Origin: Leptospira ryugenii
Lineage (GTDB): Bacteria > Spirochaetota > Leptospiria > Leptospirales > Leptospiraceae
NCBI RefSeq assembly: GCF_003114855.1
Contig: NZ_BFBB01000002.1
Coordinates: 651,815-715,814 of the forward strand
Direction: 5' to 3'
Length of the DNA: 64,000 nucleotides
This document shows, piece after piece, positions 45,327 to 56,159 of the stretch; the stretch's first letter is position 1, and the number at the start of each line of letters is the position of its first letter. Both the position numbers and the translations under genes were made by a program. The notes beneath the pieces are model-generated. The model saw only the letters and a program-made list of their open reading frames with translations, did not search any database and was not told where the DNA came from.

Positions 45327-46600
45327 ATCTTCGTTTGGATTTTTGAAAAATCCTTCTCCTTCATATCACCTACACAGGATAGATGCAGGTTTTTGACTGA
45401 AAAAATATCTCGAGCTAGGTCATTCAGATCTTTTTGGCTAACTCCTTGTAAGGCCGCCATTCGTTCTTTTAAAGAGAAATACCGTCCAAAATATATTTCT
45501 TGCAAACCAATATTGTTCATACGGTTTTCAGGAAGTTCATACCCGATTGCCATACCTCCCAATTGATTGGATTTTGCATCTTCCAGTTCTTTTTCTGAAA
45601 ATCCTTCCGTACGTATCGCACGAATTTCATCCAAGATAAGCGATATACAACGAGCTGCCTTATCTTTAGATGTTGCACAAGAAATGGAAAAAAGCCCAGA
45701 AGTTCTGTAGAATGATGGAAAACTGTAAATAGAATAACAGAGACCTTCTTTCTCTCTAATATTTTGGAACAATCGGGAAGCCATGCCTCCACCTAGGATG
45801 GTCGATATCAATTGAATAATTGTGACCGTCTTAAAATCTCTAGCAAATCCTTTTGCACCTAACATTATATTAAACTGTTCGATCTTTCTGCGCTCTAAAA
45901 ATTTTCCATAACTTTTGTTTGGTGATTTTAAAAGAGTTGGTTCGTTTTGCTTTCCTTCTGGATTCTCGAATGGAAAGTATTTATTTGCAAGGTTGATGAC
46001 GTCTTTCCATTTAAAATTGCCCGAAACGGAAAGAACCATATTCGCAGGAAAGTAATGCTTTTGGTAAAACTTTGTGAGTGAATTACGGGTAATAGACTCG
46101 ATCGATTTTTGGTTTCCAATAATATCTCTCCCGTAAGGAGATTTTTGAAAAATATTTCTAAAATAAAAATCGTAAACAAAATCATCGGGCGCGTCTTCGT
46201 ACGAGCGCATCTCTTCGATCACTACATTTTTTTCTGTTTTGATATCTTCTTCTCTGAACTTGGGACGAAAGACCATATCGGAAAGTATATCAAAGGCAAG
46301 TTCTGCTTTGTCTTTGATAGCAACTACGTAGTATTGTGTGTATTCACGACTAGTGGAACCATTGAGGATTCCACCTACTCTTTCTATTTCTTGTGCGATT
46401 TGTTTTGAAGTGCGCCTTTCCGTATCCTTAAAAAGCATGTGCTCAAGGAAATGAAAATAGCCTAACTCTTTTTGGGTTTCCGCCAAAGAGCCTTCTTTCA
46501 GAAATAGACCCACAGCCATGGATGCTGCGTGCTCCATTGGTTGGAATAATAAAGTGAGTCCGTTTGGGAGAACAGTTCTATGGAACGAATCTTCGGCCAA
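45323..46600 (-). CDS. M16 family zinc peptidase
   Basis: The 425-residue protein uses a TTG start five to six bases after AAGGAAG. The inverted zinc motif HFLEH (His50, Glu53, His54) is intact, with the third ligand region EKNVVIEEMRSYEDAPDD about 75 residues later. The second half-domain holds GGGMASRLFQNIREKEGLCY. It resembles the processing-peptidase-like proteins (PepR/YmxG) often encoded after pnp. It is cytoplasmic by lack of a signal peptide. Confidence 0.94.
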   Translation of the reverse strand: MAEDSFHRTVLPNGLTLLFQPMEHAASMAVGLFLKEGSLAETQKELGYFHFLEHMLFKDTERRTSKQIAQEIERVGGILNGSTSREYTQYYVVAIKDKAELAFDILSDMVFRPKFREEDIKTEKNVVIEEMRSYEDAPDDFVYDFYFRNIFQKSPYGRDIIGNQKSIESITRNSLTKFYQKHYFPANMVLSVSGNFKWKDVINLANKYFPFENPEGKQNEPTLLKSPNKSYGKFLERRKIEQFNIMLGAKGFARDFKTVTIIQLISTILGGGMASRLFQNIREKEGLCYSIYSFPSFYRTSGLFSISCATSKDKAARCISLILDEIRAIRTEGFSEKELEDAKSNQLGGMAIGYELPENRMNNIGLQEIYFGRYFSLKERMAALQGVSQKDLNDLARDIFSVKNLHLSCVGDMKEKDFSKIQTKI

Positions 46601-46613
46601 TTTTACTTCCTTT

Positions 46614-46633
46614 CCCTCCTAAACATAGGAGGG
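46614..46633 (-). other. Hairpin in the pnp-M16 peptidase intergenic region
   Basis: CCCTCCT (46614-46620) and AGGAGGG (46627-46633) form a perfect seven-base stem with a six-base loop. It has no T-run, so it is a poor terminator. It lies just upstream of the M16 gene ribosome site and includes a sequestered AGGAGG. Confidence 0.5.
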
Positions 46634-46642
46634 AGAAATCAT

Positions 46643-48733
46643 CTAATCGCCTAACAAAACATCCTTTCTAGAAAGGTCTATCTTTCCAGTTTTATCTACG
46701 GCAATTACCTTTACTTGGATTTTTTGTCCCTCTGAGACAACATCACGGACAGATTGCACTCGTTTCACATCCAGTTTTGAGATGTGGCAGAGTCCCTCTT
46801 TGCCAGGCAAAATTTCAACGAACGCACCGAAATCGGCAATCCGTTTGATCACTCCATCATAGATCTTACCAATTTCTATTTCTTCGAAAAGTCCATCGAT
46901 AAGAGCAATTGCTTTGACTTTTGATTCTTCACTTGGGGAAGCAATCGTTACTTTGCCAGAGTCATCCACTGAGATTTCTGAACCAGACTGCTCAGTAATG
47001 GAACGAATCATCTTTCCGCCTGGACCAATCAATTCTCCGATGCGGTCCTTAGGAATCTGCTTTTGGGTAATGCGAGGTGCATTCTGAGAGAGATTGCCCT
47101 TCACAGAGGAAATTGCTTTATTCATTTCCCCTAGGATATGGTCTCTTCCAACTTCTGCTTGTTCGATGGCCTTTTGTAAGACTTCCAAGCCTAGTCCATT
47201 GACCTTTAGATCCATTTGGAAGGCGGTGATGCCTTTTTTGGTTCCTGCTAGTTTAAAATCCATATCCCCGAAGTGGTCTTCAATTCCAGCAATATCGGAA
47301 AGGACAGCAAAACGACCTTTCTCGTCACTGAAAAGACCCATTGCAATCCCGGAGACTGGCGCCTTGATCGGAACGCCACCGGCCATAAGTGCTAGGGTAC
47401 CAGAGCAAACGGATGCCATAGAGGAGGAACCATTCGATTCCAAAATCTCGGAAACAACACGGATTACATAAGGAAATTCGGTTTGAGAAGGAAGAACCTT
47501 TTTGATCGCTCTCTCAGCTAAGTTTCCATGCCCGATCTCCCTACGGCCTGGGCCAGAATTTCTTCGGACTTCTCCGACAGAAAAAGCAGGGAAATTGTAA
47601 TGCAACATGAAGTTTTTTTCTTTTTGGCCTTCAAGAGTCTCATAACGTTGGTTATCTGACGACGTACCTAGAGTCACAACTCCCAAACTCTGGGTCTGTC
47701 CTCTTGTAAATACTGCCGAGCCATGAGGACCAGGCAATACGTCGATTTCGCAATTGATCTGACGTATCTCATCCGTGCGACGTCCATCAAAGCGTATCCC
47801 CTCACCAAGCACGAGTTCCCGAACAACTTCGTATTCCAACTCATGTAAGAAATGTTTGATCTCTTTGGATCTATCGTTTGGAGCATACACTTCTTTGAAG
47901 TGATTCACGGTTTCTTCGTTTATCTTTTTAATATCTTCGTTTCGTTTTGCTTTATCTGCATTTCGATTGGCTTGGTTTAGCTTCTCATATGCAAAGTCTC
48001 GAACACTTTGTAACAAATCTTTGTCAGGAGCCTTTAACACCACTGGCTTTTTTACTGTGCCATGTTGTTTTGCGAGGGACTCTTGCATTTCCACAGCTAT
48101 CTTTAATTGCTCCTGTGCAAAGCGAAGTGCGGCCATCATATCTTCTTTGGAAATCTCTGCGGCTTCCCCTTCGATCATTACAATGGCATCTTTGGTTCCA
48201 GCCACAACAAGGTCTAAATCCGACCGGCTCATCTCTTCGTTTGTAGGGTTTAGGATAAATTGACCCTCAAGTCTACCTATCCTTGCGCCAGCAATGGGCC
48301 CCGCAAAAGGAATGGTAGAAACGCTTAGAGCAGCCGAGGCAGCTGTAATCGCATGTCCTGCTACGCTCACTTGTTTGTCAGCGGAGAGAACTTGCACAAG
48401 CAATTGCACCTCAGAGAAATAACCCTCAGGGAACATGGGACGTATAGGTCGATCAATGATTCTGGAAAGAAGGATTTCGTGTTCGGGCGGTTTGGCTTCT
48501 CGTTTGAAATAGCCACCAGGGAATCTACCAACCGAGTACATCTTTTCTGTATACTCACAGGTGAGCGGGAAAAAATCCTGGCCATCCTTTGGTTCGTCTG
48601 CTGCACAGACCGTCGCTAGTAAAACTAAGTTTCCTGTTTTGTACACGACAGAGCCGTGGGCTTGTTTTGCCCACTTGCCTGTCTCGATGGTGATAGAGTC
48701 CCTACCCCAAGAAGCAGTAAATTCTGTAGCCAT
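46643..48733 (-). CDS. pnp: Polyribonucleotide nucleotidyltransferase
   Basis: The 696-residue protein has the complete plan. Two RNase PH domains come first, with [14 protein letters not shown] in the first and [20 protein letters not shown] in the second. The KH domain has [16 protein letters not shown] near residue 568, and the S1 domain starts at about 625 ([20 protein letters not shown]). It degrades RNA 3-prime to 5-prime with phosphate. It is five bases after rpsO, so the usual leader between the genes is missing. Confidence 0.97.
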   Translation of the reverse strand: MATEFTASWGRDSITIETGKWAKQAHGSVVYKTGNLVLLATVCAADEPKDGQDFFPLTCEYTEKMYSVGRFPGGYFKREAKPPEHEILLSRIIDRPIRPMFPEGYFSEVQLLVQVLSADKQVSVAGHAITAASAALSVSTIPFAGPIAGARIGRLEGQFILNPTNEEMSRSDLDLVVAGTKDAIVMIEGEAAEISKEDMMAALRFAQEQLKIAVEMQESLAKQHGTVKKPVVLKAPDKDLLQSVRDFAYEKLNQANRNADKAKRNEDIKKINEETVNHFKEVYAPNDRSKEIKHFLHELEYEVVRELVLGEGIRFDGRRTDEIRQINCEIDVLPGPHGSAVFTRGQTQSLGVVTLGTSSDNQRYETLEGQKEKNFMLHYNFPAFSVGEVRRNSGPGRREIGHGNLAERAIKKVLPSQTEFPYVIRVVSEILESNGSSSMASVCSGTLALMAGGVPIKAPVSGIAMGLFSDEKGRFAVLSDIAGIEDHFGDMDFKLAGTKKGITAFQMDLKVNGLGLEVLQKAIEQAEVGRDHILGEMNKAISSVKGNLSQNAPRITQKQIPKDRIGELIGPGGKMIRSITEQSGSEISVDDSGKVTIASPSEESKVKAIALIDGLFEEIEIGKIYDGVIKRIADFGAFVEILPGKEGLCHISKLDVKRVQSVRDVVSEGQKIQVKVIAVDKTGKIDLSRKDVLLGD

Positions 48734-48738
48734 AGGCT

Positions 48739-49005
48739 TTATTTCCTGAGGCCGAGTTTTTCGATCAGTTTTTTGTAACTTTCGATATTGCTGCGTTTTA
48801 AATAGTCTAGAAGGCTCTTCCTTTGGTTCACGAGAGCGATGAGGCCACGTCTAGAGTGAAAGTCCTTTTTATTGCTCTTGAAATGTTCGGTTAGGTCTTT
48901 GATCCGAGAGTCGAGGAGCGCAATTTGTACTTCTGCAGACCCAGTATCGTTAGGTTTGCTACCGAATGTAGCAATGATCTGCTGTTTTTGTTCTTTGGTG
49001 ATCAT
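48739..49005 (-). CDS. rpsO: 30S ribosomal protein S15
   Basis: The 88-residue length is exact for S15. It starts at the ATG at 49005 ([20 protein letters not shown]) and contains [20 protein letters not shown] and [20 protein letters not shown]. It binds 16S rRNA in the central domain. An upstream frame extension is not S15 sequence. Confidence 0.98.
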   Translation of the reverse strand: MITKEQKQQIIATFGSKPNDTGSAEVQIALLDSRIKDLTEHFKSNKKDFHSRRGLIALVNQRKSLLDYLKRSNIESYKKLIEKLGLRK

Positions 49006-49030
49006 ATTTCTTCCAAAATCTAAAAAGGTC

Positions 49031-49954
49031 TTAATTAGAAAACATAATTTTTGCAGAGGGGTCAAAAAATACTTTCCCGTACCGGTAGGGCAAATGGTCA
49101 CGCTTACCTTGGTACAGGCACCAGGCCACTATCTCCTCAGAGTCTGGCTCCAAAAAGTAAAAACCCCGTTCGTCCGCATTGGGTAAGTGGTCCCAGACAT
49201 AGCCTCCGTGCACTACGGCCTTTCGTTCCAAACTCGTGAGCCGACGGCTGGGTAGGACGAGAACCTCTTGCCATGGCTTTGCCTCATCCAATTGCAGTGT
49301 TTCCAAAGGACTAGCAGTTTCGGCCTTCCAAGAACCAATCTGCTCGCGCACAAGTCGTTTCAGCACGAGAGGTATTCCCATGAGATCAGAGAGATCTAGG
49401 ACAATCTTTCGTATATACGTTCCTGAACTGACATGTATGCGGAAAGAGAAACCGAATTCGGTATCCTGTAGATCCCAAATCCGAAAGATCTCCATAGGAC
49501 GTACTTTCGCTTCCACCTCCAGTCCCTCGCGGACATGGTCGGATTGTCTCTTCCCTGAAACCTTCAAAGCCGAAATGGTAGGGGCCGTTTGCACCTTCCA
49601 TTCTTTCATTCCGAGTAAGTGCTTGCGCCAGGTCTCTTTCCAATGAGGGCACTTTGCCAACCAAGCCTTTAGTTCTATCTCAGACCATTCTTCCGTTGTG
49701 AGCCCGTCCACATCGCCCGAATCAGTCCGTTTTCCTATGCTTACTTCCGCATAATAGGACTTATCTGAACCTAGGAAAAGCTGAGAGAAGCTAGTGAAGT
49801 CTCCAAAGGGTAAGATCATCAGTCCCTCGGCAAAGCGGTCAAGTGTCCCTGTATGCCCAATTGACTGGAGTCGGAATCTTTTTTTAAGGTTTAGGACTAG
49901 ATGCGAGGAAGTGATGCCACTGGGCTTGTGGACAAAGAAATATCCAGATTTCAT
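49031..49954 (-). CDS. truB: tRNA pseudouridine(55) synthase
   Basis: The 307-residue protein has the N-terminal [18 protein letters not shown] and the catalytic motif [19 protein letters not shown] with active Asp39. The residue after Asp is Arg, where most TruB proteins have Pro. Further motifs are [20 protein letters not shown] and [20 protein letters not shown]. It makes the T-loop pseudouridine in tRNAs. Its ATG overlaps the rbfA stop. Confidence 0.96.
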   Translation of the reverse strand: MKSGYFFVHKPSGITSSHLVLNLKKRFRLQSIGHTGTLDRFAEGLMILPFGDFTSFSQLFLGSDKSYYAEVSIGKRTDSGDVDGLTTEEWSEIELKAWLAKCPHWKETWRKHLLGMKEWKVQTAPTISALKVSGKRQSDHVREGLEVEAKVRPMEIFRIWDLQDTEFGFSFRIHVSSGTYIRKIVLDLSDLMGIPLVLKRLVREQIGSWKAETASPLETLQLDEAKPWQEVLVLPSRRLTSLERKAVVHGGYVWDHLPNADERGFYFLEPDSEEIVAWCLYQGKRDHLPYRYGKVFFDPSAKIMFSN

Positions 49955-50370
49955 AGAGCATCGGTATCTAATTCATTCTCATCTGAAGTTGGATTGGTCG
50001 TGGGGTGGAGTTCTTCATACAAGGTTTTTGGTTTGGATTCATCAATCAATCGAATCACTTCGAGTGATTTGATGTAATTGTTGTCCCATTTGAAATAGAG
50101 CCTTGGGTTTGTATGGAGGTGGAGTTGTTTTCCAATGAGTGACGATAGAAAGCCAGAAGAAGAAGCTAGGCCAAGTGTGAGTTTTTTTCTCTCTGCATTA
50201 TTGCAAAGGGCAGTGAAATGTATGTCCGCTTTTTTAAGGTCATCGGTTAGATCTATGCGGTGGAAGGTGGGCAAAAATACCCTTGGGTCTTTTACCTTAC
50301 CTTCCAAAATCGCAAGAGAGAGAATGCGTAGGATCTCCGCTTCGAGTTTTTTCTTTCGAATCGGATTCAT
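49951..50370 (-). CDS. rbfA: Ribosome-binding factor A
   Basis: The 139-residue protein has the KH-like fold of RbfA: RKKKLEAEILRILSLAILEG, then ADIHFTALCNNAERKK and the C-terminal PRLYFKWDNNYIKSLEVIRL. It helps 30S maturation. It lies between infB and truB, the conserved order. Confidence 0.94.
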   Translation of the reverse strand: MNPIRKKKLEAEILRILSLAILEGKVKDPRVFLPTFHRIDLTDDLKKADIHFTALCNNAERKKLTLGLASSSGFLSSLIGKQLHLHTNPRLYFKWDNNYIKSLEVIRLIDESKPKTLYEELHPTTNPTSDENELDTDAL

Positions 50371-50379
50371 CCCTGTCTC

Positions 50380-53016
50380 CTAAAGCTTTCTTGCAATCTC
50401 TCTGATTTCAAAGACTTCGATTTCATCACCTACTTCAAAATCATTGTAACCATCAAGTAAGATACCACATTCAAACCCAGTGAGAACATCACTCACGTCA
50501 TCTTTCATACGTTTTAGGTTCTTGATCTTTCCTTCCCAAAGAATCTCTCCGGATTTGCTGGATATGACTCGCACACTCGCCACTTTAGTGACTTTACCCG
50601 ACTTCACCATACAACCAGCAATGTTTCCAACTTTGGAAATCTTGAACACATCTCGCACTTCCACTTTACCGATGATATTCTCAACCTTTTCAGGCTCGAG
50701 CATACCTTCCATGGAAGCTTTGACTTCGTTTACAACATCGTAGATGATACTGTAGTATTTGATTTCCACTTTTTCTTTTTCCGCTAAGGAAACAGTCTTT
50801 GGGTTGGCTCTCGTATGAAAGCCGATGACGATTGCATTTGACGCTGAGGCAAGGATGATATCGGAATCAACGATTGCACCAGTACCCGCATGGATGACAT
50901 TGAGTCGCACATCAGGAGTCGAGAGTTTTTCTAAAGCCTCTTTCACAGCCTCTGTAGAACCTCGAACGTCTGCTTTGATGATCACTTTGAGTTCTTTTAA
51001 AGCACCTTGTTTGATGATTTCACTCATATTATCGAGCGTTACACGAGTAGCCGTATTTTTGGATTGGCCTAGTCTTTCATACTCTTGTCTACTATGAGAG
51101 ATCTCTCGCGCTTCTTTATCATCAAGAACAACATCGAAAGGCGCACCTGCATCAGGGACTCCATCTAGACCAGTGACAAGAGCAGGGAAGGAAGGACCTG
51201 CTTCTTTGATTGCTTGGCCTAAATCGTTGTAGAGTGCACGGACACGTCCTGAATGAACTCCAGCCACAAAGGCATCCCCCACTCTCAAATTACCATTTTG
51301 TATGAGTACCGTAGCAACCGGTCCACGGCCTGGGTCTAACTTGGCTTCTACAATTGTACCCTTTGCCCTTCGTTTTGGATTGGCTTTGAGGTCTAAAAGT
51401 TCAGCTTGTATAAGGATCATTTCCAACAATTTATCTATACCAATATTGTTTTTTGCTGATATCTCACAAAAGATGGTAGTGCCACCCCATTCTTCAGGCT
51501 GTAGGCCATAATTGGAGAGCTCTTGTCTCACCTTTTCAGGGTTAGCTGCTGGAAGGTCAATTTTGTTGATGGCTACTATGATCGGAACTTCAGCTTCTTT
51601 GGCATGGTTGATAGCTTCTACCGTTTGCGGCATCACTCCGTCATCTGCTGCGACAACAAGCACGACGATATCAGTGATCGAGGCACCACGTGCACGCATG
51701 GAAGTAAAGGCCTCATGGCCAGGTGTATCCAAAAATGCAACCTTACCTCTTTCGGTAGCTACTTGGTAAGCTCCGATGTGTTGGGTAATCCCGCCTGACT
51801 CGCCTTCTGCGACCCTAGACACACGAATGGTGTCCAAGAGTTTTGTTTTACCATGGTCAACGTGACCCATAATGGTAACGACAGGTGGACGAACAATGTA
51901 ATCATCTGGAGAATCTTTTTCTTCTTCGATGACTGTTTCATCATAGAGAGATACAATCTTCACCTTACAACCGTATTCATCCGCAAGGATAGAGGCAGTC
52001 TCTGCATCAATGATGTTGTTGATAGTGACCATCATACCCATTTTCATGAGTTTGGAGATAACTTCTCCAGGTTTTAAATTTAATTTCTTTGCAATCTCAC
52101 CAACTTGGATATGCTCCAATATGGAAATCTCTTTGGGAACAGAGGCAATGGCCGCTGCCTGCGCCTTCTGTTTGCGGAAGCTCTGTTTGAAAAATTTGTC
52201 ATTTTCATCTTTTTCATCTCGAGCTGATTTTTCTTTTTCAAAAACTTTCTTTTTATTCGGGGTGCCACCGGCGCCTAGAGGATTCGCTGGTGCGCCAAAA
52301 GGGGTATCTGACATTGGCTTTCCGCCACCGCCTCCTCCGCCTTGCCCAATGGGACGAGCCCCTCGGTTTCCACCACTTCCACCTTGTCGGTTTTGACCTG
52401 GTCCACCAGGGCCTGTATGGCCTTGGCCTTGTCCGGGCCCTCTTCCACCACGGCCTTGGTAGCCACCGCCACCAGGAGGGCGCTGCCCACCCTGGCCAGG
52501 GCCACTATGCCCGCCACTTCTGTTGCCACCACCCGAACGGTTGTCAGTCTGGGGACGAGTAGTCGGTCTTGATACAATTGGATTGCGGTCTTCACGTCGG
52601 AAATAGCCAGGTACGGTCTGGCCTTGGCTCTTCCCTTCTGCATTGCGATAACTAGGCGACGCAGTGTCGCCCGAGAGTATAGATTCTGGTTTGCGGTCAG
52701 TCGTTCTCTGACCATCTTGGTGGGAATCATCCCGCTTACGCTCTGGCCTTGAAATAATGGGCGAAGCTTGCGAAGGAGCCTGTGGCCCAGACCCAAATCC
52801 ACCCTGCCGTTTTGCCTCTTCGCGCACCAACTCACTCAGGTCTTTTTTCTTTTCTGTGCCTGGGTTTGCCGCTACGGGCTTTGCTTGTTCGGTGGCCTCT
52901 GCACTTGCTTTGCCTTCAGGGGCACCTGGTTTCTTTTTGATGACCAATTTCTTTTTGGTTTTGTCACCTGCAGAACCTTGTTGGAGGGTTTCTTTGATCG
53001 ACTTTTGTTCTTCCAT
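50380..53016 (-). CDS. infB: Translation initiation factor IF-2
   Basis: The 878-residue protein has an extended N-terminal region. Residues about 1-120 are Lys/Pro-rich and about 150-250 are an almost continuous Gly/Arg/Gln low-complexity stretch. An IF2N domain follows, then the GTPase core with [15 protein letters not shown] near residue 385, [16 protein letters not shown] and NKIDLP. The last 300 residues are the two barrel domains that bind fMet-tRNA. It stands 13 bases after nusA and 9 before rbfA. Confidence 0.97.
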   Translation of the reverse strand: MEEQKSIKETLQQGSAGDKTKKKLVIKKKPGAPEGKASAEATEQAKPVAANPGTEKKKDLSELVREEAKRQGGFGSGPQAPSQASPIISRPERKRDDSHQDGQRTTDRKPESILSGDTASPSYRNAEGKSQGQTVPGYFRREDRNPIVSRPTTRPQTDNRSGGGNRSGGHSGPGQGGQRPPGGGGYQGRGGRGPGQGQGHTGPGGPGQNRQGGSGGNRGARPIGQGGGGGGGKPMSDTPFGAPANPLGAGGTPNKKKVFEKEKSARDEKDENDKFFKQSFRKQKAQAAAIASVPKEISILEHIQVGEIAKKLNLKPGEVISKLMKMGMMVTINNIIDAETASILADEYGCKVKIVSLYDETVIEEEKDSPDDYIVRPPVVTIMGHVDHGKTKLLDTIRVSRVAEGESGGITQHIGAYQVATERGKVAFLDTPGHEAFTSMRARGASITDIVVLVVAADDGVMPQTVEAINHAKEAEVPIIVAINKIDLPAANPEKVRQELSNYGLQPEEWGGTTIFCEISAKNNIGIDKLLEMILIQAELLDLKANPKRRAKGTIVEAKLDPGRGPVATVLIQNGNLRVGDAFVAGVHSGRVRALYNDLGQAIKEAGPSFPALVTGLDGVPDAGAPFDVVLDDKEAREISHSRQEYERLGQSKNTATRVTLDNMSEIIKQGALKELKVIIKADVRGSTEAVKEALEKLSTPDVRLNVIHAGTGAIVDSDIILASASNAIVIGFHTRANPKTVSLAEKEKVEIKYYSIIYDVVNEVKASMEGMLEPEKVENIIGKVEVRDVFKISKVGNIAGCMVKSGKVTKVASVRVISSKSGEILWEGKIKNLKRMKDDVSDVLTGFECGILLDGYNDFEVGDEIEVFEIREIARKL

Positions 53017-53029
53017 ACTTCTTTACTAC

Positions 53030-54424
53030 TTAGCCCTCTTCTACCCACTCAATTGACTCGCGTAACAAGCGTAAAATCTGCTCTGCGGTGGTCCTTCCGA
53101 TCCCGGAAATTTTGGATAATTCCTCTGGACTAAAGTCCACAAGTGTTTCTACGTTTTTGATCCCACCGGCTTCTAGAAGGTCTATGATCCTAGGAGTTAG
53201 GCCAGGGATTTCTGTGAGCGGTGTGTAGGAATCGTCATCCTCATCCACCCCTTCCTCAGCACCAGAGTCTGCACTCTGTTCCATCGCCTCTTGCTGGGCA
53301 TTGAAAAGTCTATCTAACTTCTCCCTAGCTTCTGGAGATGCCAATTCTTGGTTGTACTGAGAGACTGTTTTGATGTCAATCTTGTAGCCAGATAACTGAG
53401 ACACTAGTTTGACATTGGATCCGTTGATGCCGATGGCAAGGGAAAGAGATTCATCGGGAACAATCACAAGTGCATCTCCCCTCTTTCGGTCAACATGCAC
53501 TTCCACAGGCTTAGCAGGGGAAATGGCATTGGCGATAAAAACACTTGGCTCATCAGAATGGAGGACAATGTCAATGCGTTCATTGCCAAGTTCTCGCACG
53601 ATTGCCTGAATGCGTACACCCTTCATCCCCACGCAAGCACCGACTGGGTCTACATCCATCTTATTTGTGTGTACGACTACTTTTGTTCGGAAGGACGGAA
53701 TCCTTGCCACGTCTCTGATTTCCACGATGCCATCGTATACTTCTGGGATCTCCATTTCAAAGAGCTTTTTCACAAAATCCCCGGAGGCCCGGGAGAGAGT
53801 GATGACGGGCATAGGCTCACGGGGTCTCATCTCTACCCGCGAGATGATTGCTTTCAGCCTGTCCCCTTGGCGGTATTTTTCCCCAGGGTTTTGGTCTTTT
53901 TTGAGCATAATGCCCTCGACCTTCCCTAGATCTATGCTCATGGCATCTTTTTTCCATCTTTGGAAGTAGCCATGGGTGAGCTCTCCCTCTTTGGATTTAT
54001 ATTCTTCAAATAATAGTTCTTTCTCGATGTCTCTGAGCCTTTGGAAGACCATTTGTTTGGCCTGGCTTGACAAAACCCTGGATAGGTCTTGGGGTTTTTC
54101 ATAGACTCGGATTTGCGAGCCAACGGTGGCACCTGGCTCAACTTTTTGGGCCTCCTCTAAGGAGATTTCCAAAGCACTTTTTGGCTCAGAAGAAACGATG
54201 TCACGGAGGACACTGATGACAATTTCGTTTTTGTTGTCTTGGCCAAACTCAACCTGGCAGCGGTTCTCTGGGTCAACATCTAGGCCCACCTTTTTGCGGT
54301 ATGCTGTCAGTAAGGAATCGCGGATGACTCCTAATACGAGCTCACGGTCCAGAGACTTATCCTGGCAAAATTGTTGGATGGCTTCAAAGAGGCCTGTTTC
54401 TTTCGTTACTTGTTTTGTTGCCAT
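53030..54424 (-). CDS. nusA: Transcription termination/antitermination protein NusA
   Basis: The 464-residue protein has an N-terminal RNA polymerase-binding domain, an S1 domain (around residue 140) and two KH domains (about 210-345, with VDPVGACVGMKGVRIQAIVR). A C-terminal Glu/Asp-rich linker leads to one helix-hairpin-helix repeat (PRIIDLLEAGGIKNVETLVD), shorter than the two repeats of E. coli. It follows rimP after three bases. Confidence 0.96.
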   Translation of the reverse strand: MATKQVTKETGLFEAIQQFCQDKSLDRELVLGVIRDSLLTAYRKKVGLDVDPENRCQVEFGQDNKNEIVISVLRDIVSSEPKSALEISLEEAQKVEPGATVGSQIRVYEKPQDLSRVLSSQAKQMVFQRLRDIEKELLFEEYKSKEGELTHGYFQRWKKDAMSIDLGKVEGIMLKKDQNPGEKYRQGDRLKAIISRVEMRPREPMPVITLSRASGDFVKKLFEMEIPEVYDGIVEIRDVARIPSFRTKVVVHTNKMDVDPVGACVGMKGVRIQAIVRELGNERIDIVLHSDEPSVFIANAISPAKPVEVHVDRKRGDALVIVPDESLSLAIGINGSNVKLVSQLSGYKIDIKTVSQYNQELASPEAREKLDRLFNAQQEAMEQSADSGAEEGVDEDDDSYTPLTEIPGLTPRIIDLLEAGGIKNVETLVDFSPEELSKISGIGRTTAEQILRLLRESIEWVEEG

Positions 54425-54427
54425 AAT

Positions 54428-54937
54428 CTAATATTCTAAAAATAGATTTCCTTTTCGAATTTCACCCAAGGACAGTTGGATGGGCTTTGCCGTCTTTTTT
54501 TTGGCAGACTTTCTGTCAAAAGGAGTCAGCTCAATCATCTCATCCTGCCTTGGTCCTAGCCGATATACCAGCTTTTCCCAATTTCCACTCTCACCTCGGA
54601 CTTCTAATTTGGCTAAAAGTCCTTGGAACCTGTCCAGATCCTCAGGCAAACGTAGCTCACGCTCGGCTCCGCATGAGGAGACTTGCAGGGTGAAGTTAAA
54701 ATCTTCTCCCCATAAATCCAACTCCTCCTTGAGTCTCTTGGAAACCTCCTCACAATCTTCTAAACTGGCGGATCCAGTTTTGTGATCGAGGCGATCCAGC
54801 GAAATCTCAATGAGGGCGTGGTTCTTCCGATTCTGTACGTGGAGCGAAAAAAGCGCTAGAGGTGGAATGAGAATCTTTTCTATCAGTTCTCGAATGTTTT
54901 CCTCAGTGTATACCAAACCATATCCAAAAGAACTCAA
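54428..54937 (-). CDS. rimP: Ribosome maturation factor RimP
   Basis: The 169-residue protein has the typical N-terminal VYTEENIRELIEKILIPPLA, the middle LEDCEEVSKRLKEELD, and FTLQVSSCGAERELRLPEDL, which corresponds to the usual VSSPGxxRxL with Cys in place of Pro. It acts in 30S assembly. It is first in the operon, with a good sigma-70 promoter upstream. Confidence 0.93.
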   Translation of the reverse strand: MSSFGYGLVYTEENIRELIEKILIPPLALFSLHVQNRKNHALIEISLDRLDHKTGSASLEDCEEVSKRLKEELDLWGEDFNFTLQVSSCGAERELRLPEDLDRFQGLLAKLEVRGESGNWEKLVYRLGPRQDEMIELTPFDRKSAKKKTAKPIQLSLGEIRKGNLFLEY

Positions 54938-54969
54938 AGTGATGGAGTTCTTTGCGAGAGACCCAACTC

Positions 54970-54998
54970 ATGTTAAAAAATAACCTGATACTTGTCAA
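54970..54998 (-). promoter_or_regulatory. Sigma-70 promoter of the rimP-nusA-infB operon
   Basis: On the minus strand a perfect TTGACA (54998-54993) is followed after 17 bases by TAACAT (54975-54970), a four-of-six -10 match. The start would be near 54963, about 26 bases before rimP. Confidence 0.6.
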
Positions 54999-55052
54999 GT
55001 TAGGAAAAGCGAGTTGTCCTGTAAATAAAAAATTAGGGAATGGAAGCTATCT

Positions 55053-56159
55053 ATGCGTTTCCTAGTATTTCTCTCAGCCTCCCTCCTCTTGGGAAACTGC
55101 CTACGGTTTCGGGTCGATACGCTAAGCCCTGACCTCCTCTTCCGCATCCCTTTGGGTACGAGCTCGGATACTTGGGAGGGGGTGGTCGTGAACCAGGTCC
55201 TAACGAATGTGCCCTTGAGCTTACCTGTGACAGGGAATCTTTTGGCCCTTGCGGACAACAAACACTCCATCATAAAACTCTTTGATCGAAATGGCCGCCT
55301 CGAAGCTAGCTTAGGAAATCCAGACTTCAAACCAATCTCAGGGATTCCCCATTACCCCTTTCGGTTCGGAGGGATTGGCATTGTGGCACTCACTGAGGAC
55401 GGGGATCTCATCGTACAAAACCGCATTGCATCTAAGGCGACAGAAACGACTGAAGAGACAGATTCTGTCTTTAAATCCTATAGTGGTAGTTTTTCGACAA
55501 AAGGTAGCACCATACTGCCCTCTTTTCTCGTGCAGATTTCCCAAAAAGGTGTCGTCAAGTATCTGTTAGGGGCTTCAGGAAAGAATAGTGAGCCATTTCG
55601 GTACATAGAAGCCGTAATCCCTGGGGAAGGAGACAAACTCTTTGTCTACCATAGGATAGCCGAAGAAATGCGTCTTACTTATTTTGATGAGGGCGAGTTG
55701 AAAGGGAATATACGAGAGTCATTGCTCCCAGTTTTTACAAGCCCAGAAGCGAAGGACTTTGACATCACTTTGGATAAGATGTTACCACATCCAGAAGGAG
55801 AGTATGTTTTAGCTTCTTTTAGTTATTTTTCGAAAAAAGACAAACGATTTAAATATAGAAAAATCTTTCGTTATACGTTTGGTGGGAAAGATGATATTTT
55901 TGTAAAGGAAATCCAGGATCCATCAGAGATTCTATTCTCGATTCGCAACAATAACGAATTCTATATTTGGGAGACTGAAGACCAGGGCAATTCTGTACGT
56001 CTCCAAGTACACGACCAAGAAGGAAACCATATAAATAACCGAAGACTTCCCTTTGCCCCTCCCAGAGGCCAATGGAGGGAAACTTATACAGATTCGGACG
56101 ATACCATTTATTCTGTCAGAATCCGTTCTGGCGCTTTAGAGGTCTACCGTTGGATCTAA
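55053..56159 (+). CDS. Predicted lipoprotein, propeller-like
   Basis: The 368-residue protein has a signal ending LLLGNC, so Cys16 is the likely lipid site. The mature protein is beta-rich with repeated aromatic and Asp/Gly turns (LALADNKHSIIKLFDRNGRL, ALTEDGDLIVQNRI, and similar), suggesting a beta-propeller. No named family is recognised. The next gene starts inside its last codons. Confidence 0.8.
   Translation: MRFLVFLSASLLLGNCLRFRVDTLSPDLLFRIPLGTSSDTWEGVVVNQVLTNVPLSLPVTGNLLALADNKHSIIKLFDRNGRLEASLGNPDFKPISGIPHYPFRFGGIGIVALTEDGDLIVQNRIASKATETTEETDSVFKSYSGSFSTKGSTILPSFLVQISQKGVVKYLLGASGKNSEPFRYIEAVIPGEGDKLFVYHRIAEEMRLTYFDEGELKGNIRESLLPVFTSPEAKDFDITLDKMLPHPEGEYVLASFSYFSKKDKRFKYRKIFRYTFGGKDDIFVKEIQDPSEILFSIRNNNEFYIWETEDQGNSVRLQVHDQEGNHINNRRLPFAPPRGQWRETYTDSDDTIYSVRIRSGALEVYRWI

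Noticed and set aside
56072..56149. ATG start of the NAD(P)HX repair enzyme inside the lipoprotein gene
   Set aside because: The extra 26 residues are the other-frame reading of the lipoprotein end. The TTG at 56150 has a well-placed AGAGG and fits the domain start.
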